64,000 nucleotides of DNA from Combretum micranthum. Its lineage: Eukaryota; Streptophyta; Magnoliopsida; Myrtales; Combretaceae. The translations under genes were made by a program, and so were the position numbers. Positions 35,761-47,773 of this stretch are shown one piece after another (the first letter of the stretch is position 1; each line of letters opens with the position of its first letter). The stretch covers positions 57,272 to 121,271 of the forward strand of contig JAMXBD010003410.1 in the NCBI GenBank assembly GCA_024138025.1, written 5' to 3'. The notes below the pieces were generated by a model. It had not been told where the DNA came from. It searched no databases and saw only the letters and a list, made by a program, of their open reading frames with translations.

Positions 35761-37851
35761 CAGCTTCAATGGACACTTCCCAGCCACTAGGACCCGGTGA
35801 AAATAAGTTAAACCTCTGGTAGCGGAGTGCCACAGGAGGAACCTACATTCAGAAAGCTTTGCAAGAAAACGATTTTCTCTTTAAAAAAAAAAAAAAAGGG
35901 AAAGCAGGGATTCTCTCAAAAGGGAAGATAAAGAGCCACCTCGAAGTGAAGATCTTCCCTCTTCACACAAGAGAGAGAAAAAGTCACCTGAAGATTCTCC
36001 ACTGCACAATTTCAAAGAATAAAATTATAAATTTAAATACACCTTTTCAAAATCCATTATTTTCATTTTATTTTACTGTTGGTTTTTCATTTTCCTTCTT
36101 TCCCAACAATATAAAAAATAAATCAATAAATTTTCTTTTTAAAAGGAGAATTGCACAATTTTTTTTTTTTTAACTTCACTTTCAATCTTCTACTTTGGTT
36201 CCACCAATACTCTATCCGATAATCAAGTTGATTTCAGCAATGATTCGTATTGTGCTGAGGAAATGTCATAAAATTAATTATAGTCTTCAAGTGGATCATT
36301 TTGTTGCCTAGTAGGGTTGTCCTTTTAATCCTGATAACTCTGGTTGAGCAATTTTTCAAACCATCATTCATTTTTAACCTGGATCTTCCAATTATTTGAG
36401 TATCAATCTAAATCCATTTAATGAAAGTCTCATTCAATACCTTAAGATAGAAAAAAAGGGAAAAGTAAATACCATTGTCGTCCTATTCAAAGAATCTTAA
36501 TGATAAGATTTTCTTCTCGTCACTTCCGTAAAATCTTTATATTGCATGAAGATCTAGAGTTAATCATGATAAGATGAGCTTCACATACTAAAATACTATA
36601 TTAGATGAAAATAATTATTTTCACAAAACTAAAGACAAAATTACTGAATATATATCATTTACTCATAACTAGTGGCAATTATTTTATCTAATCAGCAGAT
36701 TTATCGGTATTACGTGTGTAGCAGAAAGTCAAGTTTACATTATGTTTATGCTTGTCTTTATTAGTTTTTTCTTTTATTTTTGTTAAGGCAATAGCTAAGG
36801 CCAGCAAGTGGTATGCAAGTGTTAATTTCGTATGCGGTTTCACAATCTTCTCTTCTTAAAACACATGGTACTTCATCACTAAACCTAGCAATTAAGCTCG
36901 CTTTTCCCCTCTTTTTAAAGAGCAGCTTACTCCACTCTTCACCTATAATAATTCATCATAAAGGGTACATCAAGAGCAGCATCCTAACGGTATCCATTAG
37001 CCTCTTGGACCTCTTCTCAAAATCTTACTGTAATAACCCAACCAACTTTCCTCCTTGGTTTATCTTTAAATCATTCACCTATTAGTAGGGTAGAGGATTG
37101 TTTTTTATACTAAATTTAATATCTTTAGCCAAAAGTGTCAACAGTGAAACTGACAAATATTTATAAGCCTTTTTCAACTACTTAACTTCTAAGTCTTTTT
37201 CAATTGCTTGGCTCATAAGTTTCTAGCTAGAATTAATTATATCCATATGAACATCACGGATGGGGTGGAGAACTCAGAGTTTCCTGGCTGGGACTTAACA
37301 GAAAATACAAATGTTTTGAGTGATTTTACAAAGTGGGAGTAATTTTATGAATTAGAATTTTACAATATTCACGAGGTTTTACAAACTTTTATGAATTTAT
37401 AGTAGTTCAGCAAGTATTAGATATTTTCATTAACAGAATATTCATAGGGCTTCTCATAACAAAATCATAAAAAAAAAAAAAAAACTATTGCGAATATATT
37501 ATGAATATTTGAATGAAGTCAACTTTTCTTTTTTTCTTTTTTTTTTTTTACTTATATTAACATATGAAAAATCATAAAAAAATTTTGAGTGATTCTATGA
37601 ATAATAAAGTTCATAAAGTTATTCAAAATTTGCAACAAATTTAACATTATGAACACTCAAGTAGAGTCACCTTTTCATAAGTGTTTTTATAAATTACTTG
37701 TAACTCCACTGTTTACTTGAATTTATAAAAGTGCTTTTAAAAAATTAAAAACAAAATTCGTAAAATTACTCAGTAATTTTTTTTTTTTAAAACTCATAAC
37801 CCCGCCTATGTAAATATATATATATTATATATATTTTTTTTTTTTGTACAG
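35761..37851. other. Unassigned sequence, possible intron
   Basis: No repeat family or long coding frame is recognisable. Poly-T and poly-A tracts at 36159, 37469 and 37530. It could be intron between the two exon-like segments if they belong together, but this is not shown. Confidence 0.3.
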
Positions 37852-37974
37852 ACTCTGGTTGATATGAAAAACAGATTGATTGCATCGGACCTTATGGCTC
37901 TACGTTACTTGGATGATAAAACCGAATATAAACAGCTGATTAGTGCGATGTCGACTCTCAAAATGAGACTCTAA
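37852..37974 (+). CDS. Candidate terminal coding exon, gene unidentified
   Basis: Directly after a T-rich tract ending TTTTGTACAG comes a 41-codon frame. It starts TLVDMKNRLIASDLMALRYL, continues DDKTEYKQLISAMSTLKMRL and ends at TAA (37972-37974). The composition is charged, balanced and helix-like, unlike the low-complexity frames elsewhere in the window. The acceptor is strong. I do not recognise the protein. It could be the last exon of an otherwise lost gene or a fragment captured by a transposon. Confidence 0.35.
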   Translation, partial: TLVDMKNRLIASDLMALRYLDDKTEYKQLISAMSTLKMRL

Positions 37975-39815
37975 TTACCAAATGATTTTACTTATTGGAA
38001 TAAGACGTTTAACTCCACTCATTGTAAGTTATGCCAAAGCACTCCATCACATCCATTGTCAATCAGGTCAAGAAAGATGTTTTTTTTTTTTTTTTTTTCT
38101 CCCAATGTTTCTCATGTTTATCCGGATAAAGACATGTTTTTCGGCGCAAAACACTGGCAGTAGATTAGCACTTATGATTTTGCACACTCATTCAACATAT
38201 CAATGAATATATTCAAAGAAAGGAGAAAAGGTGGAGCCCTTTGTTTATATATATAATATTTTATTTTTCTTTTCATTTTCCTTTTTTTTTTCTCTATATT
38301 ATTTCATTAGATGTATTTGTTCCTTATTCATGGGTGAACATCAATCTTTTTTTTTTTTTTTTCCACTATGAACCAAAGTCAATTCAATTGAGAAGTTAAT
38401 TTTCATAGCACTTCTTTTTTTTTTTTTTCGGCCACTTAATTTTCATACCACTTCAATAGAATAACCTTGACTAAGTAAACACCATAAATCTATTATTACA
38501 ATTAATCACCTGAAGTTTAAAAATATTTATATACAATCTATAAACTCTTGGAACTCATTTAAGTATGTTATTAGGTAGTTAATTAAAAAATGAACAACAT
38601 CTAGGAGGTTATTTACAAAACTAGATAAAGTTTTAATAGTTAATTATAAATATTAACAAAAAAATCAAATACCAAATTCACACTTTAACTTTTAAGTAGT
38701 TAATTACAAAATGAATAAAGGTTCAAGTACTGTATGTGATATTTATCTTTTGTTTTTTTTCTTTTTTTTTTTAATTGTTATGCAAAAGTAAAAAAGGTGA
38801 GCATCCATACATATGAGTCCTTCAAGCCTGTAGAATCTTGCAAAGTCAGATATGTTCCAAAACGGGTATTGAATATTATAGCATGGAAACAGTTTCCAAA
38901 TTTTGGGTACCTAAAGTCATAAAGTGGAGTACAAGGTTGACATAATGTTGCCTAGCCTAAAGTTTACTTCCTATATCATGTGTTCCAAGTTCAAATGTAC
39001 CCTGATACCTAAACTCTGGGACACTTTACAATCAAGTGTCAATTTTTTTTTAATTGAACTTTATACTGTTGTTATTACTTAGCAAACTCCGTTAAGATAA
39101 TGTTGCCTTGTCGACGAATCATGAGCAACATATGTCAAGAAAGTTACATGATTATTAATTCTTCAAATAAAAATTACTTAAATACTAATTATGTAAAATT
39201 AATTATCAAAATATCGATGAAAAATATGTTTAATGGGTGATTTTCGAATTTTCACGTGAATCTCATTGTGAAGATATGATTCATTAATAAATATAAAATG
39301 TTTGTTAAATATACTATTAAAATAAGTGAATCGCTCTTTCAAGATGTGATTCATCTTAAAAAAACATAAAACGCTCTTTAAACATACGATTCAACATTGT
39401 ATGACTTTTAGCTGAACCACATCTTCAAAAGGCGTTTTGTGTATACATTTGTAAAACGCATGTTCAATATGTGATTTTGTATCGTTATTTATGTAATTAT
39501 TTTTGTATAATTTCTATTTGTGTAAATTTTTTTTAAAATTGGTAGACACGTGTTTCACCCAACATATATTATTATATATCAAAAGTTGTTAGATACCAAA
39601 ATCATTGATGCATGGGCTATCCTTATTTAAATAATTTAAGTATGATTTAACATTTTTCCAAACTCAAATGGATTCAATCTAGACCACAACCTCTACCCTA
39701 ATCCTAATTTTAACACCGTAAAGATTACATTTTTTCTTTCAATACATACAACAAACTCAAGATTAATATAACATTTAAAACTAATCTCAGCCTTTTAATG
39801 AAATTATACCATAAA
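37975..39815. other. AT-rich stretch with poly-T tracts
   Basis: T runs at 38071, 38347, 38415 and 38752. A short duplication (A(G/C)TTAATTTTCATA(G/C)CACTTC at 38395 and 38435) surrounds one of them. 39230-39480 has diverged repeats of an AAAACGC...TGTGATTCA motif. No gene supported. Confidence 0.4.
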
Positions 39816-39819
39816 TGGA

Positions 39820-40735
39820 ACGTTCAACTAGAACCATTGCTTTAAATGTAAGAGGATTGGGCTTGTGGCATAAATAAAATGCAATTTATGAGACTCTTAA
39901 AGAATACGTGTAATGTGTCCGTTCTCTTGGAGACAAAAATGTCATATAAAGCTTCTTATAATTTCTTTTGTTGAGCACAACTAGATGTTGAAATAATAAA
40001 TCTAGACTTTCGGCCTTCAAGTGGAATCCGGAGATTCTTCGAGTGGACACAATTAAGTAGACAAATTATGAAATTCACATATTTGCATAGGCTAGATACT
40101 CTAGCTTATGTTGGTTTCTTTCAATTATATAAGTGTCATTGCCTTGACTTTTGGCTTTTCTTATGAGACAGTTTAAGAGAAATGGCTAATATGGTGAATA
40201 GCAATCCTCGGTGTTATAGTGATTTTAATGATATCAAATGAGTTGGGGACATTTTAACAAAACTAGAGGTTTTAATTACCGATTGTGTATGAATGATCGT
40301 AGGCTTATAAACGTGGGGTGCATTGGACCCAAATACACTTGGTCTAATAGACAACAAGTACCTAATCTCTTTAAAAAGCATTTAGACTATGGATGGTGTA
40401 ATCAAGAGTGGATGAAAATTTATCATGAATCCAAGATCTTTCCTCTCCAAAAGTGGCTTTTAGACCACCACCCTATTCTACTATCCACCTTACCCTACAT
40501 CCACCTTTAATTTAGGAGTTGAGTTTGCAAGTTCTAACCTATGTAGTTCAGTTACCACAAAGTTTCTAGTTTATCAAAGAGATATGGTACTTCAACAATT
40601 AAAATTATCTTCAAGTAAATGAATATATTCCAAATAATTTTTTAGAATGGAATAATCTAGTCTTTGGAAATGTCTTTAAACAAAAGAAAAATTTCTTAAA
40701 TGGATTGGTAACTGTCAAGCTTAAATTTCAATTCA
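39820..40735 (+). pseudogene. L1-type LINE ORF2, endonuclease domain (decayed)
   Basis: Pieces in order are: TRTIALNVRGLGLW near 39835 (the start of the plant L1 endonuclease, with the catalytic Asn); VLLETKM near 39925 (catalytic Glu); YSDFNDIK near 40215 (the GDFNE motif); GPKYTWSNRQQ at about 40330; LDYGW; and LDHHPILL near 40470 (the SDHxPILL motif). After a short gap, LVFGNVFKQKKNFLNG near 40650 matches the VFGNIFxxKKxLL linker after the endonuclease. The domain would nick target DNA for reverse transcription. Stops and frameshifts break it, and it is cut off at about 40735 by an insertion. Confidence 0.85.
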
Positions 40736-40744
40736 ATTTCGATG

Positions 40745-41355
40745 AATTCAATTGATATTAAATCCTAAACCCATTTAATGTAAATCATCAACTAAAAATT
40801 AAAAGAAATCAGTGTTTTGATATTTCAAAGTTGCCACCCAACCATGGTTGGGAAATTAAAAAAAAAAAATTAGTAAGCTAGAATTAATGCTAGATCGTTT
40901 TGAATTTGAAGATTTTGAATTGAGACAACGCTCCTCGAAGCTAATTATTTTGAACTTAAGAAATGACTCATGATTTAAGATAGGCCCCTTTAAGTTAGTT
41001 GGTTTGAGCTTGAAATTATGATAAATGAAGTGAAACACCGCTCCTTCTAGTTAGATGTTTTGAAATTTAAATATGATATATGAATTGAGACTAAGCTCTT
41101 TTGAGCTAGTTGTTTTGAAAATGATAGATTGGACAACACTTTTATAAGTAAGTAATCTTAAGATTAGAGTTGCACTCCTTTGAGCATATGATCCTAAAGG
41201 AATATAGGATAGTGCTCTTATGAACAAGTAGACATCCCGTCGATTTTAGATTTATGTTTAGTTTCCTTTAATTCAATTCATATTAAATCCTAAACCCATT
41301 TAGTATAAACCCTTGACTAGGAAGTAAAACAAAAAAAAGTGCTTTTTGTTATTTT
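40745..41355. repeat. About 55-bp degenerate tandem array between short direct repeats
   Basis: A direct repeat of roughly 85 bp (AATTCAATT(G/C)ATATTAAATCC... at 40745 and 41274) flanks a tandem array. Its units carry GCTCCTTxxAGxTAGxTGTTTTGAA. Anchors at 40930, 40983, 41040 and 41095 give a period of 53-57 bp, and weaker units continue to about 41215. No coding potential. Flanking repeats plus an array suggest a compact repeat unit of unknown type. Confidence 0.55.
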
Positions 41356-41884
41356 ACGTTTTAGATATAGGGGAAAATCCTAAAAAACTATTTTCTTATT
41401 TATAGATGAGGGAAATATAATTTTATTTTCATTTTTCAGATCACCTCATAGGTGCCTACATATTTACTAGCCAAAATCAAATCATTGTACTTCCTTTTTT
41501 TTAAGAAGTTCTAATAGGTTTGTTTCTTTTAAATTTTAGAACTCTTCCATTTTAATTTCTTACGTTTTATTGTTTTTTGTAAAATAGTTTTTTTTTTCTA
41601 ATGATCAAATCCTTTAAAAGAAGACCACTAATTGTACTTTTTTATTTTTAAGAAAATAAGTATTTCTCTACATGTAAAAAAAATTGGGTTTATAATTAAC
41701 ATTTTGATCTTACTCTCTCTCTCTCTCTCTCCTCTCTATATATATATATATATACACACATGCATTTGTGTGTATCATTACATTTATTCTATTGTTTCCA
41801 CATGGATATAAATACATATATTACATTATATTTTTAGTTTTTTTATTAATTTTTAATTTTCAAGAATATTAGAAAAATAAGTAA
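41356..41884. other. AT-rich stretch with CT and AT microsatellites
   Basis: (TC)n at about 41704-41731 passes into (TA)n at about 41737-41755 and CA repeats. No gene supported. Confidence 0.5.
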
Positions 41885-42197
41885 GGGTTAGTGTTACAAA
41901 TAGTATATGAACTTTGACAAAATATGCAATCAAGTATCTAAACTTTAAAATTAATCAATTTAATACTTGAAAAAACTTTTCATACACATTCACAGTACCT
42001 CCACCAAATCAATTAACACCATTATCCTATGTGATATTTTTAACCAATATGATAGAGGTACTATTAACATATACAAAAAGTTTTTTAGATATTAAATTGA
42101 TCGATTTCAAGTTCAGTTACTAAATCAATTTAATTTAAATTTAGGTATATAATTGTATATTTTGTTCAAGTCTTGATATTATTCACAATATTTACCC
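41885..42197. mobile_element. Foldback MITE (313 bp), Mutator-like
   Basis: The left arm GGGTTAGTGTTACAAATAGT... is mirrored by the right arm, which reads inward GGGTAAATATTGTGAATAAT.... The arms stay alignable for over 100 bases each, through ACAAAATAT(G/A)CAAT and AAAAAACTTTT to AGTACCTC. The flanking 9-mers AATAAGTAA (41876) and AATAGATAA (42198) agree at seven of nine positions, fitting an aged Mutator-type duplication. No coding content. Confidence 0.65.
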
Positions 42198-42445
42198 AAT
42201 AGATAATAAGAAGAGAAAACAAACAACACTGCCTGGAGGAGCTAAAGTACGCTAGTTAGATGCTTGAGTGGATTGGTTACATGGGCTAGGTAGAGTCAAT
42301 TCCAACAACCTTAAGAGGAGGTTGAGCTATTAATAACTTTTGAAAACCACCCTGTAGTGGAGGTTTGCAACCAAATCGTACCAAGAAGAAAATTTTTCCA
42401 ATATTGAAATTCTTCTTATTTTGAAACCCTAATTTCACTAAAGCT
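42198..42445. other. Spacer before the family D LTR
   Basis: A 70-codon - strand frame runs from here into the LTR. It has no recognisable domain, and no primer-binding site is present at the LTR edge. Confidence 0.35.
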
Positions 42446-43869
42446 GTAAAGACCCGAGCTACTAAATTCCAAGATTTAGAGTACCGAGTCTCCAACCATT
42501 ATAACATTTTCACATTATATGTAAGGTTGTCCTAAAACTAACAGTTTATGAGAATTGTTTGATCAAATCTACTAAAACATTAAAATAGCCTTTAACAAAA
42601 CAAGATTGCTAATAAAAGCAATCTATACATATATATACATCATATGTACAAAGTTTTGTGTCAATACAAGACACTAAAAAAATTACAAGTTTTTCTTAGT
42701 ACAAAAATAATCGTAAGAGATCTTGAGGTCTTTACATTTTAAGCTTATCTATTAAGCCTTCTACATAGAGAATTTCACTTTTAAACAAAAGCTTCTCAAA
42801 ATCAGGGGAATTCGAGTCCTATTCGTCCCACTCATCAATGAATTTCTCAAAGTCTGACCCATAACCTAGATCATCATATAACTCATCTCCATTACCTGCA
42901 AAGCCGCAAAAGTGAGCCAAAGGCCCAGCACGCAATAACAAAATACAAGAACAATTTATCAAACAAACTTAAATCAAATGGAATGCATCAATGAATCAAG
43001 TCATTATCTTATTAAGTATTCTTTCAACAAAACAACAGGAGGTATTCAAACCCCAGCATCACATTTTGAGAATTTAGGGATCTTGAGTAACAGTAGCTGC
43101 TCAGGGGGTTGATATAAACAATCCAAATACTCATATCTTCTATATCTATTCCATAAAGAAATAGCTTCATTTAGGGTTCAAAAGTCGTTACCCGACTGTA
43201 CTTAAACTCAGTCCACAACATGAGCCTAGTTCACAAGTTCCCATAAACTTTGAACTAAACCATGGTATTTCCCCTTAAGTTTAAGCAAACATTACTCGAA
43301 TACTATTCCCCCCATCGGCTACTCACTTAACTAAAAACAAATCGCCATTGCATCATAGCGTACCATTACATCATGGTAAAGTCATTGCATCATGAATTAG
43401 GTTAAGCGCCTAACTAACATGTCATTGCATCATGACAGGTTTGTTGCTCCTCGGACCAGATTAAACAGCGTAATAGACATCCAGTTCATCAAAGCATTAA
43501 GCCGAATTGAATTAAATCAATTTAAGAATACCTAGTCTTAACACACAACAAACAAGCTATTGCATACCTGAACCTAATACTATATTACTATATTTACTTG
43601 AAGGGGAAATAACAGAAGAACCTTTAATTGAAATAAAAATATCAAAACAATCAATAATTGAATGTAGAATTTACATATATATATGTGTGTATATATTTCA
43701 CAATCCTAGATTAACTATACAAGGAGATTCAATAAGTTTAACATACAGTTTTAACATCTAATTAATACAAACATGTTTATTTAGCTTATGTATTCATTAG
43801 AAGATCATATATGAAGTAAAGAATGAGAATTGAAGAAGATTGAATTTGTAAAACTCAGGGGATATGCGG

Positions 43870-44160
43870 CCTTTCGACACAGAAAAAGTTTGATTGAACT
43901 CCGGCAGCGTAGGAATTATACGCCAGCGGCGTTGAGCCTGGTGTTAAATATTTTGATTCTATTCGCATCCAACACTGCCCATACGGCGCCGGTGTACACT
44001 TTGAAAAATAAACGCTGGCAAATTTCCTTGCAAAAACCAGCAGCGCTCGAAGCAGCTTTAGAAAAATTAATTCTGATCACATTCAACACCGCCTCTACGC
44101 CGACAGCATTGAAGTACCAGATGCCGGCGTACGTTCACAAACAGGCCTATTCGAAAAGAA
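43870..44160. repeat. GC-rich repeat cluster inside the family D LTR
   Basis: Two diverged repeats of roughly 100-150 bp carry TACGCC(A/G)(G/A)C(G/A)GC, (C/A)ACAC(T/C)GCC and GC(G/C)GG(T/C)GTAC motifs (about 43915-44000 and 44085-44135). They create a chance 144-codon frame. This is the family D counterpart of the GC-rich arrays in the other LTR families. Confidence 0.5.
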
Positions 44161-45242
44161 TTTATTTCCCTTGTTTTGCACTTTGCAAATTCATAACCTA
44201 CAACACTTTTAACGCTTCTTCAAGCTCATATTTAGCTTCATGTACTATCTTCTATCCACTCTAATCAATCCTAGCAACTTTGAACATTAAAACAACACAT
44301 TTAACTACTTCATTCATATCAAATTCTATCTTACTCTTCACCTCAACTTTAACTACTCAAATTAACTTCACTTCTCATAACTTCCATCACATAAACAAGT
44401 TTACATGTCCATAAAATACAACTTAACATATATCCATGCATAAAACCCCTCAACTCAAAAGACATTAAACTCATTCTACCCTAGATTTTACATCTAAATT
44501 ACACGAAAAGAAATAAAACAAAAGTTTATACTTGCATTAACTTGCATTAATAGGCCTTAGCTTAGAGAGATTTTTGATTCCATGAGCTTGTAATTTATAT
44601 TCGGTTTAGGGCTTATAGTTTGAAGATAGAAAAAGAGAAGGAAAAAAATGTAGGAAATTCGTATGAAATTTGAGGGCTGCCAAAGAGGCCTTAATTAATC
44701 ATATTTGAGGTTTATATTTATCCTACATTTGACTTTAGGGATATATTGACTTAGGTTTAATTTGGCTTAATTTGGAGCTCATTTGGGTTTAATTTAGGCT
44801 TGAAAATTGGCTATACTTTTGAAAAATTTCTGCTCACAAATTCTTAAGAAATTCAAAAGTTGTTTTGATAAATTAAACATAACACAAACATATTAATTCA
44901 TAAAAGACACAAACATTAATTATACTATACACATATTAATATATAAAACAATAAAATTAATTTCATAACACATACAAAATAATACATATGTAATATTCAA
45001 GATATACTAACTTAAACACATTTAGCCTATTACCAAATCATCTACTCAAAATTAATATTACAACGCATGACTCCCATCAATTAACATGCTCATAAAGTTC
45101 AATAATTAAGACAAATAAAACATATACATGAAAATTAAATAATATTTTAATGTTAGTTAGGTCATTTCAAAAGCACCACTAAAACTATGAACATGAGAGC
45201 GTTTAAATAATTGTTGATGATCTAACTGGCTTCTAGAGGTCC

Positions 45243-45250
45243 TATTTATA
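45243..45250 (-). promoter_or_regulatory. TATA-like box, family D LTR
   Basis: CCTATTTATAG on +, equivalent to the boxes in element 2 LTRs. Confidence 0.45.
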
Positions 45251-45654
45251 GTGTTTTAAGGTTCAATTTCTTTCAAAAGCTTGCGAAAAATCCAATATTT
45301 GATTTTTAGTGATATTTGTTTAATTAGATTATTTTTTCTCTAAAAATGTGATATTTGTTTGATTTTATTATTAGAAATGCAGTATTTGTTTTCAAAATTT
45401 CCTTAGATTGCAAGGTTGTTAATAGATTGTCATCCAAATGTGGTATTCTCCAAATAAAATCCGTAGTTGTATCTATTTTATAATAGAGGATTTGATTTGA
45501 TCTAGCCGAAAAAATATCTCTGTACATATCATCTTAGATAATCGACGAGATTTCATAGGATTTATATACATAATATATGTATACTAAAAAGTCCAAAATG
45601 GACAAAACTAGGATGTCTATAATGGGATAGAGTAAACTTTAGCAAAACAATCAT

Positions 45655-47395
45655 CTTTTTTCCTCAGTTGACTTAGAGAACTTTATATTAAATGAGTTGA
45701 ACTCAATCTTGTCTCCAAAAAAAAGCCTTTGGAAAAATGAAAGCCTGCATAAAACAGTTACTAGGTGAAAGGAAAATTAAGTATTACCATCCTTTGGTGA
45801 TACCAAGAAGATAAAGAAAAAAAAGGATCTTTGGTAATCATTTAAAAGAAAATGGATTTATGATTAAAAAAACAAATAAAAACCCACATTATCAATTATT
45901 TTAAGAATCTATTCACTTCTTAAAAGGAAATTGTGTTAGGATTAAACTGTCTCTTTTGATTTCCATTATGGTTCATCAAAGCAAACTAAGCAAATCCTCT
46001 CTCAACCTCTTGAAAATGACGAAATTATCAATTGGATTCGCACAATCCCAGGATAATTATCTTCTTGCTTTATTCTTTCAAAAAAACTAGAAAGTAATAG
46101 TTCAATGTATTATTCAATTAATTAAGAATAGTTTTAATTATCATGTAATTTCAACAAAACATGGAAAATTTAGTTCAATAAGGGATTGGGAAACTTTCAA
46201 GATTAGCGTCCCATCTTTTATTAATGGATGATATTATTCTAATGTCGAAAATAAATAAAAAGAACGTTGAAATTATTTCTCAGCTTCCTGAAAAATTTAG
46301 CCAGTTTTTAGGTTTGAGACCAAATACTAGCAAATCATCAATATTTCTCTCTAATAAGTCCCAACTAATGAAAAGGAACAAATCAAGGACACATTTTAGT
46401 GTAAGGAAGCCTCTTCCATTAGTAAGTATTTAGGTTATCCTGACAACTCCAACTCAACTTAATCTCTAATTGAAAAGCACTATAAAAATTAAGTGGTTGG
46501 AAGGTTCCCCACTAAGCATGGAGGATAGAGTAGTAATTATCAATTATGTCCCGGAAACTATACCAACCTAAACATACATAGGTTGCCTTAGAAAACTATT
46601 ATAGGTTGGAAGAAAATATCAAGATAGTTCCCATAGAAAGCTATTAGTAAACGTGGATGAAATACATTGGATTCATTGGGACAAAATCATAGTGCCTAAA
46701 GAAAGAAAATGAGTGGCTTAGGATTTAGGACTCGTAAATGTAAGTGCTAGAAATAAAGCCTGTGCTATAAAAAAGGATGTAGGAGTTGAATTATAGAACT
46801 GCTTTTGGACCCAATAGTGAAAGCCAAACACAAGATATCATTGGTGATTCCTCCTCTTTACCTTGTCTGCAAAGAAACAAGCCAGGACTGGTCGAAATAT
46901 GGCAAAACAAAGTTTTCCCTGGAAATTGCAATCTGCATACATTTAGGAAATTCGATGTAAATCATTCAAGCGGATGGTACTGGATATGGAAATCCTTATT
47001 ATCATGGAAAATTAAACTCTTGCTCTAGAGAATTCTCGATTTTGCCCTCGCTGTGTAATGAAGATGAAGGAAAAGACTTAATTCATGTTTTTAAGCTTTG
47101 TCCTGGAGTGTTAAATTTAGTCTCCATTTAAGAAGCTGACCTTATCCGTCAATTTTGAACTTCCAGGATTTCATTTTATGGCTAAAAGAAAATTTGTCAT
47201 ATCAATAAAAGTGAGCTTCATTCTAGCTCGCCGCCTCCGCAATTCCTATTTGGCTTCATGAAATGAAAATTTGGTATTCATAAAATAATGTCCTTTCTCT
47301 TCAGCAAGAAGATACTTAACACAGCAAATTACATGGTCTGCCCAAGGATATTGGGCTCATACCAAACAGCACGTCAGATACAATTTTGAGATTAA
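45655..47395 (+). pseudogene. L1-type LINE ORF2, partial reverse transcriptase and zinc-binding region
   Basis: Resumes the LINE broken at 40735. ELNSILS and KKAFGK/FWKN near 45690 are followed by GERKIKYYHPLVIPRR near 45755, which is the linker motif GDRNTKFFHxxxxxRR. ASHLLLMDDIILMSK at 46206 is the reverse transcriptase ISHLxFADDxxLF motif, with LMDD for FADD. GLRPNTSKSSIFLS follows (the GLxxNxxKS motif), then SGWKVPH near 46495, HWIHWDKIIVPKE near 46670 and a DLIHVFKLCPG piece near 47085 that fits the zinc-binding domain. The fingers and most of the early palm are missing, so a deletion lies before 46200. Stops are frequent. Confidence 0.85.
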
Positions 47396-47763
47396 GGTTA
47401 ATTATATCAAAATGTATCAATATTTATTTAAGGTATAAATATATCGAGTAGTTCAAAAGAAAAAATATTTAGTTGGCCTAAATTTATTTGAAGTATTAAC
47501 ATTTTAAGCTGTTTTAAAAAAAGAATTAACATTTGGCAAAATGAGTGAAATAAGGTATTTATAATTGACAATCAAGAAAATTGATAAAAATAAAATAAAA
47601 ATTAATCTAAATATTCATACTTTAAATAAACTTTATGTAAAATGTTGATATCTTATTTGATTCACTTTACAAAATATTGATTGCTCTATTTAGCCACTTA
47701 AAATATTAATATCTTAAATAAACTTTTATCCAAATATTGAATCCTCGTGGTGTAATTTACCCA
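47396..47763. mobile_element. Foldback MITE in the LINE (368 bp), TSD TTGAGATTAA
   Basis: TTGAGATTAA at 47386-47395 is repeated exactly at 47764-47773. The inserted piece begins GGTTAATTATATC, and its other end reads inward TGGGTAAATTACACC. The arms share TTTATTTAAG(G/A)TAT and AACATTTTA-type blocks. Removing it rejoins the LINE frame (RYNFEIKNLQC). A 9-10 bp duplication and GGGTAAATTACA ends fit Mutator-like MITEs. Confidence 0.75.
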
Positions 47764-47773
47764 TTGAGATTAA

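Larger units (their letters stand above)
42446..45605 (-). mobile_element. LTR of family D, probably solo (about 3.2 kb)
   Basis: Starts TGTAAAGACCCGAG on +. It contains AGTGAGCCAAAGGCCCAGCACG near 42912, matching in place the CCCAGTACG block of element 2. The first ~900 bp match the fragment at 60175-60902 (GTAACAGTAGCTGCTCAGGG at 43090 against GTAGCAGTAACTGATCAGAAG at 60675). A TATTTATA box at 45243 suggests - strand transcription. Neither a primer-binding site nor a polypurine tract adjoins the left edge, so it is probably a solo LTR. The right edge near GGACA at 45604 is tentative. The LINE resumes by about 45660. Confidence 0.6.

Noticed and set aside
35555..35833. 92-codon - strand frame
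   Set aside because: Overlaps the tRNA-Ser-like fragment on the opposite strand; no recognisable protein family.
35859..36173. 104-codon frame starting in an A tract
   Set aside because: Lys/Phe-rich low-complexity translation of A and T runs. No splice or homology support.
43830..44264. 144-codon open frame, the longest in the window
   Set aside because: Lies wholly inside a family D LTR and coincides with a GC-rich repeat island. No domain, and its open status follows from base composition.
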